From: Ferruginivarius sediminum
Lineage (GTDB): Bacteria > Pseudomonadota > Alphaproteobacteria > Kiloniellales > Rhodovibrionaceae
Length of the DNA: 64,000 bases
Reading direction: 5' to 3'
NCBI RefSeq assembly: GCF_003344765.1
Contig: NZ_QPMH01000002.1
Coordinates: forward strand, 186,001 to 250,000
A program made the position numbers and the translations under genes. Below are positions 1-6,667 of the stretch, piece after piece (within the stretch, counting starts at the first letter, position 1; each line of letters opens with the position of its first letter). The notes beneath the pieces are model-generated. The model had not been told where the DNA came from, ran no database searches, and saw nothing but the letters and a program-made list of their open reading frames with translations.

Positions 1-830
1 ACAGCCGCCTGTCGCAGGCGGCGCAGCGCATGGAAACACAGGGCGAGCGCCTGGAGCAGGCCTCCGCGCGCATGGAGACGGCGGCGGGACGGATCGATCA
101 GCTTGCCGCGCGCGTCGAGGGGCTGGGAAGCCGGCTGGACGAGGTGGCGAAGACGGCGGCCACGACCGAGACGGTGGGGCAGCTTCGCCAGCGTATCGAC
201 GAGCTTGAAGCGGGCATGGCGGATCTCGCGGCGTTGAAGGATCGTGTGGAGAGCCAGCGGGACATCAAAGACGTCGCCCGAGCCGTCGCCGCCCAGAAGG
301 TGATGGAGGCGCTGGCCGTCGCCGAGCTGCGCGACGCGCTGCGCTTCTCCGCGCCCTTCGCGCAGGAACTGAAGGCCGCACGCAAGGTGCTGCCGGCGGA
401 CTCGGAGGTCGTCTCGGCGCTGGATGCGCTGGCCGGCTATGCCGAGCGCGGCATCCCCACCCGCGACGAGCTGCGTCAGCGCTTCGAGCCGGCGGCGGCG
501 CAGGCCGTGGCCGCGGCGGCCGGCGAGTCGCAGGATGGCTGGGTTGGCGGCGTGCTGCGGCGGCTGAACGACGTGGTCACCGTGCGTCCCGTCGGCGAGG
601 ACGTCGAGGGGGGCAGCCCCGGCGCCGTGTTGGCGCGCGCCGAGACGCGGCTCGACACTGGTGATCTGCGGGCCGCCGTCGAGACGGTCGAGGGGCTTGG
701 CGGACAGCCGGCAAAGGCGATGCAGCCCTGGCTGGAACAGGCGCGGGCCAGGCTCGGCGCGGAGCAGGCGCTGAGCGCCATCGGCGCCCGGTTAATGGAG
801 ACGCTGGCCGAAGCCGGCGGCGGAGCGTAA
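1..830 (+). CDS. Mitofilin/Mic60-like coiled-coil protein, 3' part
   Basis: The reading frame is open to the left edge of the window, so the N-terminus (expected membrane anchor) is missing. The first 80 or so visible residues are a heptad-rich coiled coil, and the remainder is helical with an Ala-rich C-terminus. In alphaproteobacteria a COG4223 mitofilin-like protein commonly lies between the porphyrin genes hemC/hemD and hemY; the neighbour starting 4 bases downstream is hemY-like, which supports the call. The likely role, inferred from family, is an inner-membrane protein related to mitochondrial Mic60, which organises membrane curvature. An internal ATG at 30 is not a convincing start because the coiled coil continues upstream of it. 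Confidence 0.75.
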   Translation, partial: SRLSQAAQRMETQGERLEQASARMETAAGRIDQLAARVEGLGSRLDEVAKTAATTETVGQLRQRIDELEAGMADLAALKDRVESQRDIKDVARAVAAQKVMEALAVAELRDALRFSAPFAQELKAARKVLPADSEVVSALDALAGYAERGIPTRDELRQRFEPAAAQAVAAAAGESQDGWVGGVLRRLNDVVTVRPVGEDVEGGSPGAVLARAETRLDTGDLRAAVETVEGLGGQPAKAMQPWLEQARARLGAEQALSAIGARLMETLAEAGGGA

Positions 831-833
831 GCC

Positions 834-2342
834 ATGGTGCGCGGTCTGATCTTCTTCCTGAAGCTGGCGGTTCTGGTAACCGCCGCCGTCTGGATTGCCG
901 AACAGCCGGGCCAGGTGCTGATCGAGTGGCAGGGCTACCGCATCGAGACATCCGTCGGCATCCTGATTCTCGCCGTCCTGCTCGTCGCCGGCGTGGCGGC
1001 GGTTCTGTACCGCTTCTGGGGCCGATTCATCCGGCTTCCGGGCTCCGTGGCGGGCTGGGCGAAGGGGCGGCGGCGGCGTCGCGGATATGAGGCGCTGACG
1101 CAGGGCATGGTCTCGGTCGCCGCCGGCGAGCCGGACGAGGCGCGGCGCTTCGCGCGCAAGGCCGACCACCTGCTGGAAGAGCCGCCCCTGACCATGCTGC
1201 TGTCGGCGCAGGCGGCGCAGCTCAACGGGGACGAGCAGGCGGCGACGCGCTATTTCAATGCCATGCTGGAGAATCCTGAGACGCGGTTCCTGGGCCTGCG
1301 CGGCCTTCTGCGGCAGGCGGAGCGCGACGGCAACTGGCAGGCGGCGCTGGATTACGCCAAGCAGGCCTACGACCTGCGCCCGCGCACGCCGTGGGTGCTG
1401 TCCTCGCTGTTCGAGCTGTCGCTGCGCGCCGGCGACCCGGACCGGGCGCTGGAGGCCACCGCCGATTCGCGCCGGCAGGGCGTCCTGACGCGGGAGGAGG
1501 CGGACCGCCGGCGCGGTCTGCTGTTGACCGAGAAGGCGCGGCGGGCGCTTGCCGACGGTGACGAGGTCACGGCGCGGGATACCTCCAAGCAGGCGCACAA
1601 GCTAGTGCCGGAACTGCCGGCCGCCGCGCAGGTGCGCGCACGTGTGCTGCTGGCCGAGGATCGCAAGCGCGCCGCGGCGAAGACCATCGAGGAAACCTGG
1701 TCGCGCCATCCGCATCCAGACCTGATCGAGCTTTACCGGCAGGCGCGGCCCGCCAAGGACGCCATCGACCGCGTCACCAAGCTGAACCGCCTTGCCGAAC
1801 GCAACCCCGGCCACCGGGAGAGCGAGATCGCGCTGGCCCGCGCGGCCCTGGACGCCGGGTTGTGGGGCGAGGCGCGCCGGCACCTGGACAAGGCCGACGG
1901 CGATTCGCCGGGCGAAACCGTCTGCCGCATGATGGCGGAGCTGGAGGAGCGCGAGAACGGCGATCAGGATGCCGCGCGCCAGTGGCTGATCCGCGCCACC
2001 GACGCGCCGGGGGACCCGGCCTGGGTCTGCGGCCACTGCGGTGTCGTCGCGGCGGACTGGCATGCGGCCTGCGGGCATTGCGGCAGTTTCGACAGCTTCG
2101 CCTGGCGCACGCCGCCGCAGATCACCGAGGCTGAGGCCGAGTATCTCGCCGGTCCCGCCCAGCATGCCCGGCTGGAGGGTGAAGCCGCGAAACCGGCCGC
2201 TGCTGCCGCCGCGGCGGCAGCTTCGGGACAGGCGACGGCGGTGGAGGACGCGGAAACGACCGAGGCGCCCGCCGGTGAGGCCGCGACAAGCGAGGTCCGC
2301 CCCGAGGCCGACAGCGCCCAGGCCGAACGCCAGCCGTCCTGA
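834..2342 (+). CDS. hemY: HemY-type TPR membrane protein
   Basis: This is a 502-residue protein. Two hydrophobic segments (about residues 5-22 and 40-60) precede a long helical tetratricopeptide-like region, the arrangement of the proteobacterial HemY family that is encoded with porphyrin genes and thought to assist heme synthesis at the inner membrane. A C-terminal zinc-ribbon-like pair of CxxC motifs (C399/C402 and C413/C416, each CGHCG) resembles the rubredoxin-like metal site of LapB/YciM and is followed by an Ala/Glu-rich tail. It starts 4 bases after the mitofilin-like gene, so the two are probably co-transcribed. The biochemical role of HemY is not settled; this is not the protoporphyrinogen oxidase that shares the name. 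Confidence 0.85.
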   Translation: MVRGLIFFLKLAVLVTAAVWIAEQPGQVLIEWQGYRIETSVGILILAVLLVAGVAAVLYRFWGRFIRLPGSVAGWAKGRRRRRGYEALTQGMVSVAAGEPDEARRFARKADHLLEEPPLTMLLSAQAAQLNGDEQAATRYFNAMLENPETRFLGLRGLLRQAERDGNWQAALDYAKQAYDLRPRTPWVLSSLFELSLRAGDPDRALEATADSRRQGVLTREEADRRRGLLLTEKARRALADGDEVTARDTSKQAHKLVPELPAAAQVRARVLLAEDRKRAAAKTIEETWSRHPHPDLIELYRQARPAKDAIDRVTKLNRLAERNPGHRESEIALARAALDAGLWGEARRHLDKADGDSPGETVCRMMAELEERENGDQDAARQWLIRATDAPGDPAWVCGHCGVVAADWHAACGHCGSFDSFAWRTPPQITEAEAEYLAGPAQHARLEGEAAKPAAAAAAAAASGQATAVEDAETTEAPAGEAATSEVRPEADSAQAERQPS

Positions 2343-2507
2343 TTCGGCGCGGTGATCTTCCGGGGGGTACTTCCGGCGGTGCAGGGCGTCGTCGGACGCA
2401 GCAAAAACGCACGAATCCGCTGCACACAGCGTTGACGCGCCCGCCGCCCTCCATTACGTTCCGCCCAAGCCCGCGCCACTTGGCGCGCGTAGCGTCGTTC
2501 ATGGTAT

Positions 2508-2583
2508 GCCGCAGTAGCTCAGCTGGCAGAGCAACGCATTCGTAATGCGTGGGTCGGCGGTTCAAATCCGTCCTGCGGCACCA
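2508..2583 (+). tRNA. tRNA-Thr (anticodon CGT)
   Basis: The 76-nt cloverleaf has a 7-bp acceptor stem (GCCGCAG with CTGCGGC), discriminator A2580 and an encoded CCA at 2581-2583. The anticodon arm is a 5-bp stem with loop TTCGTAA, placing CGT at 2541-2543, which reads the ACG codon. The T arm carries the usual TTCAAAT loop. A run of five T follows the CCA at 2584-2588. It lies 165 bases after hemY on the same strand. Confidence 0.97.
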
Positions 2584-3060
2584 TTTTTCATGCTGCTTTA
2601 AACTGCCCGTCCCTCGGTGTTTACACTCGTAAGTGCGATGTCGGTCGAAGCAGCCGCGAAGCTTCTTAGGTTGAAATGACAAGCCTGAAGCGCCGCAGGT
2701 CTTGGTCTGGGGTGCAGCATGACGCGGCCAGCCCGTTAACGCAGCGGTGGAGATAGCGGGCATCCCTCCCAACCTTGGGAGTGGATATGGTCCGCCGGCC
2801 GCATCTATTCTGCCTCCTCAGAACGCGGCAAATGCTATCCGACCGTCCGCGTTTCCCGCACCTTGCCCTGCCAGCCGACGTTGGCAGGGCTTTCTTTCGG
2901 TCGTGGTCCAGGCATCGCTATTGATTCGGGAGCCGTAGCGAAGCCGCCGCTCGCGGCCCGTTGACTCTCTCGTAACTCCTCACAGGTAAAATAAGGCAAT
3001 CGGCGTATCTACCATTCCGGGTGTTCTCCTTGGCGGGAACACTGGAGGGGCCACGAGGCC
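2584..3060. other. Intergenic stretch after tRNA-Thr
   Basis: No convincing protein gene is present. The stretch holds a perfect 7-bp inverted repeat with a 2-nt loop at 2766-2781 (CTCCCAA/TTGGGAG) and a strong intrinsic terminator at 2865-2897. The 63-aa ORF at 2747-2938 runs through that terminator and shows no family signature, so it is not called. I found no duplicated tRNA 3' end that would mark an integrated element. Confidence 0.5.
2865..2897 (+). terminator. Intrinsic terminator without an obvious upstream gene
   Basis: A 9-bp G+C-rich stem (GCCCTGCCA at 2865-2873 with TGGCAGGGC at 2882-2890) is followed directly by TTTCTTT on the plus strand. The closest plus-strand gene upstream is the tRNA, almost 300 bases away, so it may end the tRNA transcript or an unannotated small RNA. 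Confidence 0.75.
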
Positions 3061-3750
3061 ATGTGGTTCAAAGCCCGACGAAGGCCGAGACTCGTGCATA
3101 GTGCCGGACGGCCGTTTCCGGCGCGCGCTCGCGACAATGTCGGGAAGGATATACAGCATCCGTCTCGTTCTCGTCGCTGGCGACGCACCTCCACGGGCCC
3201 GGCAGGATATGCAGGCTTTGCTGCGCTCGCCGCGGTCGTTGCTTGCGGCGCATTCCTCGCACAGCCGAACCGGTTTGCTTTCACGCAGAACCCGCCGCCC
3301 GTCACCCAAGCGGCGCAGGGCATGCGGCAAGCCCACGCTTCCGTCATTGATGGCGATACCTTGGAAATTGACGGCGAGCGCTTTCGCCTGCGCGGGATCG
3401 ACGCGCCGGAAAGCCGTCAATCGTGCCGGCACGACGGCCGCCGCTGGCCGTGTGGCCGCGACAGCACGCGTGCCTTGGAAAACAGGATCGGTGCCGCCAC
3501 GGTTCGCTGCAAAGGCGACGGCCGCGATCGATATGAGCGGGTGCTTGCGGTCTGCTATGCGGACGGCACGGACCTTAATGCCTGGATGGTGCGCCAGGGG
3601 TGGGCGCTCGCCTATCGTCGTTACAGCCGCGACTACGTGCCGGAAGAACGCTGGGCAAAGGCTGCCCGCGCCGGCATCTGGCGCGGGCGATTCGTGCAGC
3701 CCTGGGACTGGCGGCGCGGACAGCGGCTTGCGCAATCTGCCCATCAGTGA
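3061..3750 (+). CDS. Thermonuclease (SNase-like) family protein
   Basis: This is a 229-residue protein. A basic N-terminus leads to a hydrophobic segment at about residues 49-66, suggesting a membrane anchor or uncleaved signal, so the nuclease domain is probably periplasmic. From about residue 95 the SNase fold is clear: VIDGDTL, then LRGIDAPE with Arg111, then DRYER with Arg160, matching the active-site arginines and acidic metal-binding residues of staphylococcal nuclease homologues. Predicted role: calcium-dependent cleavage of nucleic acid. The start has a GGAGGGG box about a dozen bases upstream. It stands alone, facing the GFA gene across a short convergent gap. Its physiological role is unknown. 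Confidence 0.88.
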   Translation: MWFKARRRPRLVHSAGRPFPARARDNVGKDIQHPSRSRRWRRTSTGPAGYAGFAALAAVVACGAFLAQPNRFAFTQNPPPVTQAAQGMRQAHASVIDGDTLEIDGERFRLRGIDAPESRQSCRHDGRRWPCGRDSTRALENRIGAATVRCKGDGRDRYERVLAVCYADGTDLNAWMVRQGWALAYRRYSRDYVPEERWAKAARAGIWRGRFVQPWDWRRGQRLAQSAHQ

Positions 3751-3835
3751 CCGCATATGCCGTGGTTCGAGGCAGGCTCGTCAGTGGCGCCCGTCTGTGT
3801 CTTCAGCTTAATGTCTTTGGCGGCGGCAGACGCCT

Positions 3836-4336
3836 TTACCCGCCGTCATCAAGCAATCCCCTCGTCCGGTGCCATTCCTCCAGGGAGTCCGGCGGATAGC
3901 CGTCGTATTCGGCGTCTCCCGGACGAGCATCGACTTGTACCCAGTTCGCTTTGGAAGCCAGCAGCATATGCACGGTCTCCGGCGGTTCCGGCAGCGGCGT
4001 GTCGATGGCGCTGGCGAAAGGGTGCACCAGGTCCGGCCAGGCTGGATCGCAGACCCACAGCGCGCTGCCGCAGTGCGAGCAGAACCGCCGCTCGCCGCTG
4101 CTCTCATGGCCATCGACCCTGGCGTGGAACATGGAAATGGCCTCGCGTCCCTGAACCTCCAACGTTCGGGCGTCGGCGCCCAGGTTGATCGCGTACCCGC
4201 CGCCGCCTGCCGTCTTGCGGCAGATCGAGCAATAGCAGCGCTGGTAAGGCACCGGCGCGTAGGCTTCGACCGTAAATCGCACGGCACCACAGTGACAGGA
4301 GCCTTCGAGCCGCATCGGTCCGCCCTTTCTCGACAT
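3836..4336 (-). CDS. GFA/CENP-V-family zinc protein
   Basis: The 166-residue protein has the glutathione-dependent formaldehyde-activating (GFA) fold signature: CHC at residues 14-16, CxCxxC at 34-39 and CSHC at 86-89, the spacing of the two zinc sites in this family. Family members include Gfa, reported to speed the condensation of formaldehyde with glutathione, but most bacterial homologues have no proven activity. No glutathione-dependent formaldehyde dehydrogenase lies nearby, so a role in formaldehyde detoxification cannot be assumed. The second Met (residue 8) is an alternative start. It is monocistronic and convergent with the SNase-like gene. Confidence 0.85.
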   Translation of the reverse strand: MSRKGGPMRLEGSCHCGAVRFTVEAYAPVPYQRCYCSICRKTAGGGGYAINLGADARTLEVQGREAISMFHARVDGHESSGERRFCSHCGSALWVCDPAWPDLVHPFASAIDTPLPEPPETVHMLLASKANWVQVDARPGDAEYDGYPPDSLEEWHRTRGLLDDGG

Positions 4337-4675
4337 TCAAGCAAGCTGACAGCGTAGCAAAAGGTGCGTTGTGCGATAAAACGAGATGGCCCGAACAACG
4401 CCCAGGCAGAAGGCCTTTCCATAAAGATCGGCCAGGCAGGATGCACAGCGGATATCGGGTGACGGAATAAGAAGGCGCCTTGCAATGTCTATCTTATGAA
4501 GACGTCGTGGACGTCTCTCATGCCGCAGTCCCCTTAGGCGTGATCCCAGCCCCGCCGCATCATGCGGCGGGGCTGAATTTTTGGACGCATAATAACCTAC
4601 GAATATCGGTAGGTGTGCCAACCCATTCGATTTTTCTAAAGTGTCTGCGGTTTTCGACATGAGGCGGGAGAACGA
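4337..4675. other. Gene-free stretch with an orphan terminator
   Basis: No protein gene is supported on either strand. The main feature is the strong plus-strand terminator at 4548-4582, which has no gene feeding into it. The base composition is less G+C-biased than the flanks. The 60-aa ORF at 4480-4662 reads straight through the hairpin and is considered spurious. Confidence 0.5.
4548..4582 (+). terminator. Strong orphan intrinsic terminator
   Basis: An 11-bp perfect stem (AGCCCCGCCGC at 4548-4558 with GCGGCGGGGCT at 4564-4574), extendable by one A-T pair, is followed by GAA and five T. The T run lies to the right, so it acts on plus-strand transcripts. No plus-strand gene ends nearby: the last one stops about 800 bases upstream at 3750. 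Confidence 0.8.
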
Positions 4676-4855
4676 ATGAAGATGGGGGAGAGCCAGGACG
4701 GCACACCCGAGGGATTGGCCGAAGCCATCACGCACCTTCAGCAACAGGCGGAGCGGCAAGGCTGCCATCTGACGTCCAGGTTGTTGAGTGCCGCGAAGGA
4801 CGCCGTGCGGTGGGAGGCACGGCAACTGGAATACTCTGGCGGAGAACGCCGATAG
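4676..4855 (+). CDS. Small hypothetical protein, 59 aa
   Basis: ATG at 4676 is preceded by a purine-rich GGCGGGAG box 6 bases upstream. The frame encodes 59 residues: an acidic, Gly-containing start, then a charged, Gln/Ala/Leu-rich helix and a C-terminal stretch ending GGERR. It contains one Cys and no membrane segment. I recognise no family. The ribosome-binding site and compact amphipathic composition favour a real gene, but the start of the Bax-inhibitor gene 160 bases downstream has its own site, so expression could be independent. Confidence 0.4.
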   Translation: MKMGESQDGTPEGLAEAITHLQQQAERQGCHLTSRLLSAAKDAVRWEARQLEYSGGERR

Positions 4856-5018
4856 AATGTATCCATTGGGTTGGGGTGCCCAAGTTCCCACAGTCATCCG
4901 TACGGTGGAACCCGAATTTTCGCGCCGGCGCTGCGCAAATTTCTTGATTGCGGTTTGCCGCGCGCCAATATATCCGGCACAATCCTGGCAACCGCATGGG
5001 ATAGAGGAACAACATTCG

Positions 5019-5744
5019 ATGGCTCAAGGTCCCGACCGCCGTTACATGACGCACACGCAGGCCGAGGCTGCGGGAGTCGATGTCGGCCTTCGCAGCTACA
5101 TGCTGCGTGTCTACAACTACATGGCGCTTGGCGTTGCCTTCACCGGCGCGCTTGCCATGATCGTCGCGACGAACCAGGCGCTGGTGCAGACCGTCTCCAG
5201 CCTGATCTGGGTGTTTTTCATCGCCATTCTCGGTCTCGGCTTCTTCGCGCCGCGGATCATGACGACGAAGTCCGTGGCCGCCGCGCAGGCGTGTTTCTGG
5301 GTCTACGCCGCCTTGTGGGGCATCCTGCTCGGACCGATCTTCTACGTCTATGCGCAGATGGATCCGATGATCATCGTGCGCGCGTTCTTCATTACGGCCG
5401 CCACCTTCGCCGGGATGAGCCTCGTCGGCTACACGACGAAGAAGGATCTTTCGGGCCTCGGCACCTTCTTCATGATGGCGTCCATCGGCATCCTGGTGGC
5501 GATCCTGATCAACGTCTTCTTCGTGCAGAGCACGCTGATGAGCCTGATCACCTCGATCGGCGTCGTCCTGCTGTTCTCGGGCATCACCGCCTACGAGACG
5601 CAGCAGATCAAGACGATGTACAGCGCAGGCGACATGGGCGACGTCGTGGCGAAGAAGGCCATCTTCGGCGCCTACATGCTCTACGGCACCTTCGTCGTGC
5701 TGTTCATCCACGTCCTCAACATCCTGGGCATCATGCGCGAGTAG
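5019..5744 (+). CDS. Bax inhibitor-1/YccA family membrane protein
   Basis: The 241-residue protein has about seven hydrophobic helices after a short hydrophilic N-terminus, and the family motif region near its end (GAYMLYGTFVVLFIHVLNI). Bax inhibitor-1 (TMBIM, YbhL/YccA) proteins are pH-sensitive calcium-leak channels or modulators of membrane proteolysis by FtsH; the bacterial role is not firmly known. The frame is open farther upstream, but ATG 5019 is chosen because it has a GAGGAAC box and the family begins with this short cytosolic segment. A strong terminator follows at 5774, so it is monocistronic. Confidence 0.9.
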   Translation: MAQGPDRRYMTHTQAEAAGVDVGLRSYMLRVYNYMALGVAFTGALAMIVATNQALVQTVSSLIWVFFIAILGLGFFAPRIMTTKSVAAAQACFWVYAALWGILLGPIFYVYAQMDPMIIVRAFFITAATFAGMSLVGYTTKKDLSGLGTFFMMASIGILVAILINVFFVQSTLMSLITSIGVVLLFSGITAYETQQIKTMYSAGDMGDVVAKKAIFGAYMLYGTFVVLFIHVLNILGIMRE

Positions 5745-5773
5745 CCGCGCGAGGCACTGGATATCGCATTAAG

Positions 5774-5808
5774 CGGCCCGGGAAGGCTTCTCCCGGGCCG
5801 TTTTCTTT
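5774..5808 (+). terminator. Intrinsic terminator of the Bax-inhibitor gene
   Basis: A perfect 10-bp stem (CGGCCCGGGA at 5774-5783 with TCCCGGGCCG at 5791-5800) and 7-nt loop lead into TTTTCTTT. It lies 29 bases after the stop codon and just before the end of the convergent dioxygenase-like gene. Confidence 0.92.
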
Positions 5809-5814
5809 GTGCGC

Positions 5815-6444
5815 TCAGTCGCCGACGAATGCGGGGCCAAGGACAATATCGAACCGGGCCAGCGCGGGGCCGCCCGTCTCTTCCGGCTTGAAATCGGCCA
5901 TCACCGAGGGGCGCAGCCGCTCCGGCACGCGGGCCAGGACGAAGTCCTGCCCGTTCATCGGATGGTCGCGGATGTAAAGCTGCGTCGTCAGGCCCTCGGT
6001 TCCACGGCCGCGGATCCTGAAGTGGATATGCGGCGTGCGGCTGCCATAGGGCACCGGCTTGATGGTGCGGAAGCGATAGGCGCCATCCGCTCCCGTGGCC
6101 GTGCGGCCGAAGCCCTGGAAGTTCGGGTCGCCGCCCGTGTACTCCTTGATGTGGTGGTAGTAGCCCTGGGCGTCGCACTGCCAGATTTCCACCTCCATAT
6201 CCGTCAGCGGGCGGCCGTCTAGGTCCAGCACACGGCCGAACACCTCCGCCGGTTCCCCCTGCGCCATCCCTCCGTCCGGGCCGGCGCGCAGCAGGTCGGC
6301 GTCACGGTCGAGTGGCAGGCGGTTGGGATAGAATGGGCCCGCCGTTTGCGCCGGCGTCCGCACAAGCGCGGCCAGCGCGGCGCGGTGCAGCGTCACGGCG
6401 GCGGCGACGCCTAGGCCGCCGGCAAGCAGGTGTCTGCGGTGCAT
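5815..6444 (-). CDS. Exported intradiol ring-cleavage dioxygenase-like protein
   Basis: This is a 209-residue protein. The N-terminus has an RRHLLAGG Tat-like motif followed by a hydrophobic stretch, so export of a folded metalloprotein is likely. The body matches the protocatechuate 3,4-dioxygenase beta/catechol dioxygenase fold, with candidate Fe(III) ligands Tyr95 or Tyr96 (in QGYYHH), Tyr133 (VPYGSR), His139 and His141 (TPHIHF). Start 6444 is chosen over the Met six codons upstream because a perfect GGAGG lies 6 bases before it. Exported members of this family have mostly unknown substrates; no aromatic-degradation genes lie around it. Confidence 0.85.
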   Translation of the reverse strand: MHRRHLLAGGLGVAAAVTLHRAALAALVRTPAQTAGPFYPNRLPLDRDADLLRAGPDGGMAQGEPAEVFGRVLDLDGRPLTDMEVEIWQCDAQGYYHHIKEYTGGDPNFQGFGRTATGADGAYRFRTIKPVPYGSRTPHIHFRIRGRGTEGLTTQLYIRDHPMNGQDFVLARVPERLRPSVMADFKPEETGGPALARFDIVLGPAFVGD

Positions 6445-6667
6445 GATAAGCCTCCAGCCCAACTCTACGGCCCGTTATTTCATAGTATATCGCCGGCCCC
6501 CGCCGGTCCGGAACGGCAATAAAGAAGGGGCGGGGCCGTCGAGAGACCGGAGCGCGACCGGGCCGGTTCCACGGGCATGCAAGCGCTTCGCGCGGGCCAC
6601 GGCGACGGCATATGTTCACGATGAATTGAAGGCGTGTGATGAACCTTTGACGCGGCATTAAGACTCT

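Noticed and set aside
2747..2938. 63-aa plus-strand ORF
   Set aside because: Runs through an intrinsic terminator, has no ribosome-binding site and no family resemblance.
4480..4662. 60-aa plus-strand ORF
   Set aside because: Encloses the strong terminator at 4548-4582 and has no supported start.
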